DNA of 44,730 nucleotides from Flavobacterium sp. (lineage in GTDB: Bacteria > Bacteroidota > Bacteroidia > Flavobacteriales > Flavobacteriaceae), in assembly GCF_027482425.1 (NCBI RefSeq), contig NZ_JAIXWA010000078.1, forward strand, positions 1-44,730, written 5' to 3'. Made by a program: the position numbers and the translations under genes. How positions within the stretch are numbered: position 1 is the first letter of the stretch; each line of letters opens with the position of its first letter. The notes under the pieces are model-generated. The model was given only the letters and a program-made list of their open reading frames with translations. It did not search any database and was not told the DNA's origin. Below are positions 36,308 through 44,169 of this stretch, piece by piece.

Positions 36308-37450
36308 ATGCGCTATATTCTATTTTCTCTTTTCGTTTGGATTTCCGTAGCGGCACAACCGTTTGCTATTGGGAGTACCACGATCACATTTACCGACACC
36401 TCTCGCAACAACCGGGCGGTGGCCACACAAATATATTATCCCTCAGTGAGTGGAGGATCGGATGCATCTGTTGCCCAAGGAAGTTTTCCAGTGATTGCTT
36501 TTGGTCATGGTTTTGTTATGAATGTAGGGGCGTATCAAAACATTTGGGAACTTTTGGTACCTCAAGGCTATATTGTTGCCTTGCCTACAACGGAAGGAGG
36601 ATTTTCCCCTTCCCACCTCAACTTCGCCCAAGACTTGGCCTTTGTGATCACGCAAATTAAAGCGCAAAATACCCAAAATGGGGCTTTCTTTTTCCAAAGG
36701 ATTCATTCCAAAGCAGGGGTGATGGGACACAGTATGGGAGGCGGTAGTGCCCACTTGGCTGCCGCATTGGGAGCGCCTATTGATGCCTTATGCACTTTGA
36801 CCCCTGCGGAAACCAATCCCAGTGCTATATCCGCTTCCCAAAACATTGCACAACCTTCTCTTGTTATAGCAGGAAGTAACGACTGTATCACTCCGCCCAA
36901 TACAAATCAATTGCCCATGTTCAATGCGCTACCTGCTGGGACATGTAAAGCCTATGTTTCGATTACGGGAGGAAGCCACTGCCAAATGGCCAATAGCAAT
37001 TTCAATTGCAGCTTTGGGGAAGCCACTTGTTCCCCGAGTCCCACGATCACTAGAAGCCAACAACAAGCCATCATGCATAGTTATCTGCTCCTTTGGATGA
37101 ATGCACAGCTAAAAGACAGCTGCACCGACCGAGATCAGTTCCTGCAATTATTAAATACAGCCAACGGGGTTACCGCCCAATGGCAATGTACTTCATGTGC
37201 CTTGGATATGGTCGATCAAACTTTTGAAAAGGGGTTGCGGCTCGCTAATCCAATGCTATCTACGTTGACTATTCCTTTACCTGCAACGTCAATACAATCG
37301 CTCATCTTACGTGATGTACAAGGAAAAATTGTCTTGGAAAAAGCCAACACGGCCACTGTTGCTGTAGACTTTCTAGCGGCGGGAACGTATATCTTGGAAC
37401 TCACTACAACGTCAAGGGAACGCTACCAACAAAAACTAATGAAACAGTAA
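36308..37450 (+). CDS. secreted cutinase/PETase-like alpha/beta hydrolase with T9SS tail
   Basis: The ATG at 36308 gives 380 residues, with a signal peptide to about residue 17 (VAAQ). The body is an alpha/beta hydrolase with the oxyanion region AFGHGFVMN, nucleophile elbow GHSMGGGS (Ser142), Asp192 in AGSNDCITPP and His224 in TGGSHC. This spacing and the GxSMGGGS and GGSHC motifs resemble cutinase-like polyesterases such as PETase. Several Cys residues (162, 193, 213, 225) may form disulfides. The last 80 residues are a T9SS type A sorting domain (LANPMLSTLTIPLP ... YQQKLMKQ). Family membership is confident, the polyester activity is inference. Confidence 0.87.
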   Translation: MRYILFSLFVWISVAAQPFAIGSTTITFTDTSRNNRAVATQIYYPSVSGGSDASVAQGSFPVIAFGHGFVMNVGAYQNIWELLVPQGYIVALPTTEGGFSPSHLNFAQDLAFVITQIKAQNTQNGAFFFQRIHSKAGVMGHSMGGGSAHLAAALGAPIDALCTLTPAETNPSAISASQNIAQPSLVIAGSNDCITPPNTNQLPMFNALPAGTCKAYVSITGGSHCQMANSNFNCSFGEATCSPSPTITRSQQQAIMHSYLLLWMNAQLKDSCTDRDQFLQLLNTANGVTAQWQCTSCALDMVDQTFEKGLRLANPMLSTLTIPLPATSIQSLILRDVQGKIVLEKANTATVAVDFLAAGTYILELTTTSRERYQQKLMKQ

Positions 37451-37503
37451 AGCGATTCAAATCCGAGAATCCTTTTTGGTTTACAATGAGAAGCGAAACT
37501 TTA

Positions 37504-38289
37504 TTACCGCGCTACAATGCGTATTTCTACCCGTCGGTTGGCCGCTTCTTCTTGGGCATTGCGTTCGGGTATGGGAAAAAGGGGTTGCTGGGTGCCATAG
37601 CCTTTGTAGGTCATTCGTTTGCGGTCAATTTTATAACGTAACAAATACGTGTAAACAGCTCGAGCACGTGCTTCCGAAATATACCCGTAACGGTTTTCGG
37701 TATCACAACAAATATGGCCTTGAATTTCAATTTTTAACGTGGGATTTTCCTCCATTACACAAAGTAACTCCCGTAAAATAGGTTCACTTTCGGGCATAAA
37801 CTTGGCTGAATGGTTGTGAAATAAAATTTGCTTTAACGCAATGCGGTCCCCCACTTTGGCTTGGGCTATGATCTCTTTCAAAGGAGGTTGCAGTGTGACT
37901 GTTTCAGGCGACGGATTTGAAGGTTGATGGACTTCATAAAAAAGGGTAACTCGACGGTTCTCTTCTTGGAGGAGTGATTGCTTAAAATCTTCCCCAAAGC
38001 CGCGAATCTCAATGTTCTTTTCTACCGTAATGTTTTGTTTTTTTAAATAAGCAAATACCGCATGTACGCGCCGTAAAGCTAAGGTATCATTATACCCATT
38101 ACTTCCTTTCCAATCGCAAAACCCGTAAAGTTTAGTAACCTTATAGGTTTTCCCCTCGGCAATCCACGAATTAAGTGTTTGAATAGCTTGCGTATTTAAA
38201 TCGTATTGATCAAAATCGAAATACACATCAAGCTTTTGCTGCGCAAGTAGTTGGCCACAAAAAAACAAGAGAAAAAAATAGCGAAACAT
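37504..38289 (-). CDS. double-OmpA-domain exported protein C
   Basis: The 261-residue protein has a signal peptide (residues 1-16, LLAQ) and two OmpA-like domains. Domain 1 (about 20-115) holds the canonical YGFCDWKGSNGYNDTLALRRV and GFGEDF segments. Domain 2 (about 150-260) holds ILFHNHSAKFMPES, EIQGHICCDTENRYGYISEARA and NRRVEIRI. In the second domain the peptidoglycan-binding GHTD is replaced by GHICC. It is the last of three tandem paralogs, five bases after the previous one. Confidence 0.92.
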   Translation of the reverse strand: MFRYFFLLFFCGQLLAQQKLDVYFDFDQYDLNTQAIQTLNSWIAEGKTYKVTKLYGFCDWKGSNGYNDTLALRRVHAVFAYLKKQNITVEKNIEIRGFGEDFKQSLLQEENRRVTLFYEVHQPSNPSPETVTLQPPLKEIIAQAKVGDRIALKQILFHNHSAKFMPESEPILRELLCVMEENPTLKIEIQGHICCDTENRYGYISEARARAVYTYLLRYKIDRKRMTYKGYGTQQPLFPIPERNAQEEAANRRVEIRIVAR

Positions 38290-38294
38290 AATCC

Positions 38295-39149
38295 TTAGAT
38301 AGCGTGCTTGATTAAAATTTCAACACGACGGTTGGCAGCTTTCTCGGTTTCGGACTTTTCAGGCAAGGGAAAAATCGGGTTTGAACTACCAAATCCTTTA
38401 TACCCCAATCGTTTGGCATCAATTCCGTTTTGGGTAAGATACTTGAAGATTTTATGGGCTCTTCGAATCGACAACTTTGTGTCGTTGGGGTCGGGATTGC
38501 AACAAATATAGCCGTGAATTTCAATTTCCAATTTGGGAAAACTATACATTACTTCGAGCAATTTGTCCAATATAGGCAATGACAAAATTTCAATTTCATC
38601 ACTATTGAATACGAAGTTAAGATTTTTTATTTTAAATACCGTTCCTGCTTTGGATTGTGTTAGTTGATTTTCAAGTTGTTCCGCTTCTTCGGCAATTTGT
38701 TCCTCTGGTGTCAGGGTTTCTTCAACAATAGGCTCTATCAGCTCTTTTTTTTCAATCACAGCGGGCAAAACCGAATCTTCTGTTTTTGGCAGCCTTTCGA
38801 TAATTACATCTACCCTTCGATTTTGGGGATGAGAAGGAAACATCAATTGGCGCTTTCCAATTACTTTCTGTTTGACGTTTACGTGCGAAATTGACAAGTT
38901 ATCCAATTCGTTTAGAACGGAATTCACGCGTCGTTGTGCCAAGGCATCGTTATACGCTACACTTCCGCGGGTATCGCAATAGCCGTGAATTTCGAGTACT
39001 TTGTAAGGCGCCAATTGGTAATTTACAACCAATTTCTTTACTTCACTTAAGGAAATCGAACTTTCATTCACCTCAAAGTAGACCGAAAGGGTTTGCTGGG
39101 CGGATACAAAATTGGTCAGGAAGATAAGGATGAAAAGGGATTTTCGCAT
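38295..39149 (-). CDS. double-OmpA-domain exported protein B
   Basis: The 284-residue protein has a signal peptide to about residue 18 (VSAQ) and two OmpA-like domains joined by an acidic linker rich in Glu (ELIEPIVEETLTPEEQIAEE). Domain 1 has HGYCDTRGSVAYNDALAQRRV. Domain 2 has NFVFNSDEIEILSLPIL, EIHGYICCNPDPNDTKLSIRRA and ANRRVEILIKH. As in the neighbours, the second domain carries an ICC sequence at the ligand site. It starts directly after the stop of protein A. Confidence 0.92.
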   Translation of the reverse strand: MRKSLFILIFLTNFVSAQQTLSVYFEVNESSISLSEVKKLVVNYQLAPYKVLEIHGYCDTRGSVAYNDALAQRRVNSVLNELDNLSISHVNVKQKVIGKRQLMFPSHPQNRRVDVIIERLPKTEDSVLPAVIEKKELIEPIVEETLTPEEQIAEEAEQLENQLTQSKAGTVFKIKNLNFVFNSDEIEILSLPILDKLLEVMYSFPKLEIEIHGYICCNPDPNDTKLSIRRAHKIFKYLTQNGIDAKRLGYKGFGSSNPIFPLPEKSETEKAANRRVEILIKHAI

Positions 39150-40010
39150 TTACTTCTGGGTGATTAATATTTCGACACGACGGTTTTGAGCCGCTTCTGC
39201 TTCTGATTTTTCTGGAATAGGGAATTTAGGTTTGGAAACGCCAAAACCTTTGACGGTAATACGTTCGGATTCGATTCCTTCTGAAACTAAAATGCGCTTG
39301 ATTTGTCGGGCGCGCTCCAAAGAAAGGTTTTTGTAATCCTTACTCACACAACAAATATGACCTTGAATTTCGATGTGCAGTTTGGGATTTTTGTACAACA
39401 CATTGACCAATTCATCGACGGCATTTTTGGAGGTGGGCATCACGGCAAAGGTATTTTGGTAAAAATTAATGTCGCGAAGTCGAATTAACGTCCCTACCCG
39501 CGCCAATTGAATTTTCTCCTCCAAAGAGGCATTTTCGGGGAAATGCATGGCTTCCTCTTCAATTACCTCGGGCTCGGCTGGTTTTTCAGGTTCGGCCGGT
39601 TTGATCCCTAAAATCTCATTTTCCCGGGTAAAATCTTTGGGCTGAATATACAAGATCGTCGCTCTTCGGTTTTCTGCTTTTTTTTGGGACTGCGAAAAAT
39701 TTTCCCCAAAACTATAGGCTTTGTAATCGTCACGGGTAGCTATTTTTCCTTTCACTTGTTGGTAAACAAAATCCACCCGTTTTCGCGAAAGGGTATCGTT
39801 ATAGCCGCTACTTCCATCCTCATCGGTATAGCCTTGAATGGCAAGAATTTTCACCTCTTTATGGGTTTGCATCCATTGCTGCAATTTTTGAGTCTCTTTG
39901 GGACTGGTTTCAAATTTTCCACTGTCAAAATAAATCACAAATTGTTCTTGCGCCAGGAGCCCTCCGCCGAAAAGGAATACGAAAGCGAGTAATAGTTTTT
40001 GCATGTTCAT
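39150..40010 (-). CDS. double-OmpA-domain exported protein A
   Basis: The 286-residue protein has a signal peptide to about residue 21 (GLLAQ). Domain 1 has the normal peptidoglycan site GYTDEDGSSGYNDTLSRKRV. A Glu/Pro-rich linker (KPAEPEKPAEPEVIEEE) leads to domain 2 with INFYQNTFAVMPTSKNAV, EIQGHICCVSKDYKNLSLERA and NRRVEILI. Two ATGs at the start (MNMQ) are both possible. It leads the three-gene tandem. Confidence 0.92.
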   Translation of the reverse strand: MNMQKLLLAFVFLFGGGLLAQEQFVIYFDSGKFETSPKETQKLQQWMQTHKEVKILAIQGYTDEDGSSGYNDTLSRKRVDFVYQQVKGKIATRDDYKAYSFGENFSQSQKKAENRRATILYIQPKDFTRENEILGIKPAEPEKPAEPEVIEEEAMHFPENASLEEKIQLARVGTLIRLRDINFYQNTFAVMPTSKNAVDELVNVLYKNPKLHIEIQGHICCVSKDYKNLSLERARQIKRILVSEGIESERITVKGFGVSKPKFPIPEKSEAEAAQNRRVEILITQK

Positions 40011-40043
40011 ATAACGAATATAGGCAAATTTTAGTGCCTAGAC

Positions 40044-40071
40044 ATAAAAAACCCGCTATTGCTAACGGGTT
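40044..40071 (-). terminator. terminator of glnN
   Basis: Minus-strand AACCCG and CGGGTT form a stem with a T-run (ataaaaaa on the plus strand) behind, 23 bases beyond the glnN stop. Confidence 0.75.
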
Positions 40072-40093
40072 TATAGTTTAAATTTATTACAAC

Positions 40094-42283
40094 TTATCGC
40101 GTAAACAATAACTCACGGTATTTGGTCAACGTCCACATTTCGTCATCGACTAACAACTCAAGTTTGTCGCAGTGCTCACGGATGATATCAAAATACGGTT
40201 TTACCTTGTCGCAATAGGCTTCCGCCTGTTTTTCAGCCGTAGTCAAATTATTGGCTTTCTTGCGTTCTTCAATCATCGCATCGACATTGCTGTTGATTCC
40301 TTCGATGTGCGCGGAAATTTCTTTGATTAAGGAAATTTGCTCTTTGGCAATTTTTTCAAAATCTTTCCCAAAAATTTCTTTCAACCCACGTACATTTTCA
40401 ATCAAAGTATTTTGGTAACGAATTGCAGTAGGAATCACATGATTACGGGCAATATCGCCCAACACTCGTCCTTCGATTTGGATTTTTTTGGTGTATTCTT
40501 CCAATTCGATTTCGTAACGTGCTTCCACTTCAACGTGGTTCATGATGTGTAGCTCTTCAAACAATTTCACGGCTTCTTTCGAAACTTTAGCTTTCAAGGC
40601 TTTGGGAGTGGTTTTATGATTGCTCAAGCCGCGTTTTTTTGCTTCTTTTTCCCAAGCTTCACTGTATCCATCGCCTTCAAAAAGGATGTTTTTGGTTTCT
40701 TTGATGTACTCGCGTAAAACATTGAAAATCGCCTCGTCTTTTTTCAAACCTTTTTTCTCAATTAAAGCATCCACTTCGAGTTTAAAATCTTTCAACTGTT
40801 TGGCTACAATGGTATTCAATGTTGTCATCGCGTTGGCACAGTTGGCGGTCGAACCTACGGCACGGAATTCAAATTTATTTCCAGTAAACGCAAATGGCGA
40901 AGTACGGTTACGATCGGTGTTGTCCAACAATACATCGGGGATTTTACCAACCACATTCAATTTCAAATCGGTTTTCTCTTCGGGAGAAAGTTTCCCATTG
41001 GTCACCCCTTCTAATTCGGCCAAAACTTTGGTCAATTGTTGCCCGATGAATACGGAAATAATAGCGGGTGGCGCTTCATTGGCTCCCAAACGGTGGTCGT
41101 TACTGGCCGAAGCAATTGACGCGCGTAATAATTCTTCATAGCGATATACCGCTTTGATGGTATTGATGAAAAACGTTAAAAACTGCAAGTTACTCATGGG
41201 TGTTTTTCCAGGGGCCAATAAATTCACCCCAGTATCGGTAGCCATAGACCAGTTATTGTGTTTTCCTGAACCGTTCACCCCTTTAAAAGGTTTTTCATGC
41301 ATCAACACTTTAAAATCGTGACGTTCGGCCACTTTGTACATCACATCCATCAATAAGGAATTGTGGTCCACCGCCAAGTTGGTTTCTTCAAAAATGGGAG
41401 CCAACTCAAACTGGTTGGGCGCTACTTCGTTATGACGGGTTTTTACGGGAATGCCCAACAACATACACTCGTTTTCCAAGTCGCGCATATAATTTAAAAC
41501 ACGGGTTGGAATCGAACCAAAATAATGATCTTCTAATTGTTGACCCTTGGCAGAAGCATGACCCAACAAGGTTCTTCCCGTCAACGTAATATCGGGACGA
41601 GAAGCAGCTAAAGCGGCATCCACCAAGAAATATTCTTGCTCCCACCCTAAGGTTGGTGTCACTTTTTTTACGTTTTTATCAAAATATTTAGCCACCTCAG
41701 TTGCAGCTTCATCAATAGCGTTTAAAGCACGTAACAAAGGGGTTTTGTTGTCCAAAGCCTCACCTGTATACGATACAAATACTGTGGGAATACATAATGT
41801 TGTTCCGTAGATAAATGCAGGTGAAGTAGGATCCCATGCGGTATACCCGCGTGCCTCAAACGTATTGCGAATTCCTCCGTTGGGAAACGAAGAAGCATCC
41901 GGTTCTTGTTGCACCAACTGACTCCCGCCAAATTTTTCTACGGGATCACTGCCATCAAAAGACGTTTCAAAAAACGCATCATGTTTTTCAGCTGTAGTTC
42001 CAGTTAAGGGTTGGAACCAATGCGTGTAATGGGTTACGCCTTTGGTAAGCGCCCATTCTTTCATTCCCATTGCGATATAATCGGCCAATTTACGATCGAT
42101 TTTTGTCCCGTATTGGACAGCACTTTTTACGGCTTTATACGCTTCTGGCGTTAAAAATTGCCGCATCGCTTTGTCGTTGAATACATTTGAACCAAAGATG
42201 GCCGACTTTTTGTCGAGCTCCTCTACCTTAACTGGTTTACGATTACCAGCAGCTTGTAAGGCCTGAAAACGCAATGTTGACAT
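40094..42283 (-). CDS. glnN: type III glutamine synthetase
   Basis: GlnN makes glutamine from glutamate, ammonia and ATP; type III enzymes are the large form found in Bacteroidota and cyanobacteria. The 729-residue product has the GSIII N-terminal extension (STLRFQALQAAGNRKPVKVEELD), WFQPLTGTTAEKHDAF, GWEQEYFLVD, RHNEVAPNQFELAP, HEKPFKGVNGSGKHNNWSM and FTGNKFEFRAVGS, and a long C-terminal region. It has its own -7 element and faces away from terC, so the two share an intergenic region with a palindrome. Confidence 0.97.
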   Translation of the reverse strand: MSTLRFQALQAAGNRKPVKVEELDKKSAIFGSNVFNDKAMRQFLTPEAYKAVKSAVQYGTKIDRKLADYIAMGMKEWALTKGVTHYTHWFQPLTGTTAEKHDAFFETSFDGSDPVEKFGGSQLVQQEPDASSFPNGGIRNTFEARGYTAWDPTSPAFIYGTTLCIPTVFVSYTGEALDNKTPLLRALNAIDEAATEVAKYFDKNVKKVTPTLGWEQEYFLVDAALAASRPDITLTGRTLLGHASAKGQQLEDHYFGSIPTRVLNYMRDLENECMLLGIPVKTRHNEVAPNQFELAPIFEETNLAVDHNSLLMDVMYKVAERHDFKVLMHEKPFKGVNGSGKHNNWSMATDTGVNLLAPGKTPMSNLQFLTFFINTIKAVYRYEELLRASIASASNDHRLGANEAPPAIISVFIGQQLTKVLAELEGVTNGKLSPEEKTDLKLNVVGKIPDVLLDNTDRNRTSPFAFTGNKFEFRAVGSTANCANAMTTLNTIVAKQLKDFKLEVDALIEKKGLKKDEAIFNVLREYIKETKNILFEGDGYSEAWEKEAKKRGLSNHKTTPKALKAKVSKEAVKLFEELHIMNHVEVEARYEIELEEYTKKIQIEGRVLGDIARNHVIPTAIRYQNTLIENVRGLKEIFGKDFEKIAKEQISLIKEISAHIEGINSNVDAMIEERKKANNLTTAEKQAEAYCDKVKPYFDIIREHCDKLELLVDDEMWTLTKYRELLFTR

Positions 42284-42326
42284 AGAAATGTGTTTTTTAA
42301 ATGATTATACCCTAAATTTTATGATG

Positions 42327-42334
42327 CAAATATA
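42327..42334 (-). promoter_or_regulatory. -7 promoter element for glnN
   Basis: Minus-strand TATATTTG matches TAnnTTTG, 43 bases before the ATG. Confidence 0.5.
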
Positions 42335-42361
42335 TTGATTTTTGACAAATAAAATAATACA

Positions 42362-42379
42362 CCCCTATTTTTTTAGGGG
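42362..42379. repeat. CCCCTA inverted repeat in the glnN-terC intergenic region
   Basis: CCCCTA...TAGGGG with a T-run between the arms. It lies upstream of the glnN -7 element, so it may be an operator or merely a chance hairpin. Confidence 0.4.
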
Positions 42380-42395
42380 GTTGATTTCAATTTTA

Positions 42396-42411
42396 TAATA
42401 TTTAAATATTA
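42396..42411. promoter_or_regulatory. 16-bp palindrome between glnN and terC
   Basis: TAATATTTAAATATTA is a perfect 16-bp palindrome located 12 bases before the terC -33 TTG, in the upstream region shared with glnN. It could be a dimeric repressor or activator site. Confidence 0.45.
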
Positions 42412-42423
42412 CAAAATGTAGTT

Positions 42424-42452
42424 TTGGAGGGTAATGGAAAGAATTATCTTTG
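42424..42452 (+). promoter_or_regulatory. terC promoter
   Basis: TTG (42424-42426), 18 bases, TATCTTTG (42445-42452), matching the consensus, 15 bases before the ATG. Confidence 0.75.
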
Positions 42453-42467
42453 TAAAAAAATTGACGT

Positions 42468-43445
42468 ATGACCGTTTGGATTCTCTTTTTTGCTTTAGTA
42501 GTGGGTATTTTAGCTCTGGACTTGGGGGTTTTTAACAAGACACCTCACATCATTAGTTCAAAAGAAGCGGGAAAATGGACTGCTTTGTGGGTGGGTTTAT
42601 CCTTTTTATTTTCAGGAGTCATCTATTGGTTGTACGGTACTGATTACTTAGCCAATCCAACGCAACTCTCGCAATCCACTGCGGCGATGAAGTTTATCAC
42701 AGGATATCTTATTGAGTTATCGCTTAGTATTGACAATATTTTTGTGATTGCCATCATCTTTGCCTCTTTTCGAATTCCGCAGAAATACCAACACAGGGTG
42801 TTGTTTTGGGGCATCTTAGGCGCCATTATTTTCCGGGGGTTAATGATTGGATTTGGGGTAGCTATTATTAACAAGTTTACCTGGACAACCTATGTGTTTG
42901 GGATGTTTTTAATTTTCACAGCGGCTAAAATGTTGTTTTCCAAAAAAGACGACGACGCTTTTGACCCCAAGCATTCAACGATTTATAAATTGATTGGAAA
43001 AATTATACCCATCACCTCTGAGCACGATAAAGAAAAATTCTTTATGCGTACGCACAATGGTAAAAAAGCAGCTACACCGTTATTTGTTGCTTTGATACTT
43101 ATAGAAGTTATGGATGTATTGTTTGCTGTAGATAGTGTCCCTGCGATTCTATCGATTACTTCTGACCCATTTATCGTATTTAGTTCCAATATTTTTGCCA
43201 TCCTAGGCTTGCGCTCGATGTACTTTTTCTTGGCCAATATGTTGGAAAAATTCAAACATTTAGAATACAGCCTTATTATTATTCTAACGTTTGTTGGAGT
43301 TAAAATGTTAGCCCACGATTATGTTAAACTCCCTGAATGGGCATCCTTACTTTTTATTGTGGTTTGTTTGGCGGGTGGTGTTGTATTTTCATTGTACACT
43401 GCCTCAAAAACCGAAGCAGTCAGACCCTCTCGGGATGAAGAATAA
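42468..43445 (+). CDS. TerC/Alx-family membrane protein
   Basis: The 325-residue polytopic protein (about nine hydrophobic helices) has TerC signatures: ELSLSIDNIFVIAIIFASF, RVLFWGILGAIIFRGLMI and the second half ILIEVMDVLFAVDSVPAILSIT with the acidic intramembrane residues, then LRSMYFFLANMLE. TerC/Alx proteins are linked to manganese export and loading of metal into secreted proteins. It diverges from glnN and carries its own terminator. Confidence 0.93.
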   Translation: MTVWILFFALVVGILALDLGVFNKTPHIISSKEAGKWTALWVGLSFLFSGVIYWLYGTDYLANPTQLSQSTAAMKFITGYLIELSLSIDNIFVIAIIFASFRIPQKYQHRVLFWGILGAIIFRGLMIGFGVAIINKFTWTTYVFGMFLIFTAAKMLFSKKDDDAFDPKHSTIYKLIGKIIPITSEHDKEKFFMRTHNGKKAATPLFVALILIEVMDVLFAVDSVPAILSITSDPFIVFSSNIFAILGLRSMYFFLANMLEKFKHLEYSLIIILTFVGVKMLAHDYVKLPEWASLLFIVVCLAGGVVFSLYTASKTEAVRPSRDEE

Positions 43446-43471
43446 AAAAGGCACTCCGAAGAGCACCTTTT
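43443..43471 (+). terminator. terminator of terC
   Basis: AAAAAGG...CCTTTT arms with an inner CTC/GAG stem around CGAA, starting at the stop codon. Confidence 0.7.
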
Positions 43472-43510
43472 ACTAACCAAACAAACAAACTATAGTAATT
43501 AACCTAATTT

Positions 43511-44020
43511 CTATGGTAATTTCGTTACGTTTTGAATTCCGTAACGGCGAACGACTTCATGGTAGTCATTAAATGGGAGTGAAGTACCTGCCGCTTGTTT
43601 CCCAAAAAATCCGGGAACAATCACGATACGCAAGACTTGGTTAATGCGGAAATTGGGTGATACCCCCGCCAAATCAAAACCGTGCATAAAGATATTTACA
43701 TCAAACCGTGTAAAATCAAAATCATACCCAAAATCCAGCGTTCCATTAGTAAAGAAATACGTTTCTGGCATCAGTTTCCATACATCTACCCCTCCTGAAA
43801 CCCCTGCCAAGCGATACACCAATACCATATCGGAGTTGAAAATGGGTTGTGGAAAAGTAATCAAAGTACTGAAATTATTGGAAGGAGTAAACGAACGAGT
43901 CACCTCATATACTTGACTGATGGTATCGTTGTCTATAGTATCCTCTCGGACTTCATTAACGGTGCAACTTTGAAGACTCATCATCCCGATGAAGGCCAAC
44001 ATTAACGTAATTTTTCGCAT
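43511..44020 (-). CDS. unknown lipoprotein
   Basis: A protein of about 169 residues from the ATG at 44020 (MRKITLMLAF), with lipobox LQSC (Cys19). An ATG three codons upstream (44029) is also possible. The mature part is rich in Phe, Tyr, Asp and Asn with beta-type strands (FSTLITFPQP, LDFGYDFDFTRFDVNIFMHGFDLAG, QVLRIVIVPGFF) and ends in a basic tail. No family is recognised, though similar lipoproteins occur in flavobacteria. It faces terC's terminator and is followed upstream by a T9SS gene. Confidence 0.75.
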   Translation of the reverse strand: MRKITLMLAFIGMMSLQSCTVNEVREDTIDNDTISQVYEVTRSFTPSNNFSTLITFPQPIFNSDMVLVYRLAGVSGGVDVWKLMPETYFFTNGTLDFGYDFDFTRFDVNIFMHGFDLAGVSPNFRINQVLRIVIVPGFFGKQAAGTSLPFNDYHEVVRRYGIQNVTKLP

Positions 44021-44138
44021 AAGAGTCATGTTTTAAGATTATACTTCAAACGTATTTACCTCTATTCAATAGTCGTGCCAAAAATTAACAGTTCAAGAAA
44101 CATCCCGCGTAGTTCACTAGTTTGCAATGTTTTAGAAT

Positions 44139-44164
44139 AAAAAAAGCTCCAACAACTGGAGCCT
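44139..44164 (-). terminator. terminator of the edge T9SS gene
   Basis: Minus-strand GCTCCA and TGGAGC form a stem around GTTGT, followed by seven T residues, 7 bases beyond the stop at 44170. Confidence 0.85.
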
Positions 44165-44169
44165 CTTTA

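Noticed and set aside
42468..42900. Tellurite-resistance cluster (terC with the TerB-like gene)
   Set aside because: The two genes are 36 kb apart, so they do not form a ter cluster. Each family occurs alone in many genomes.
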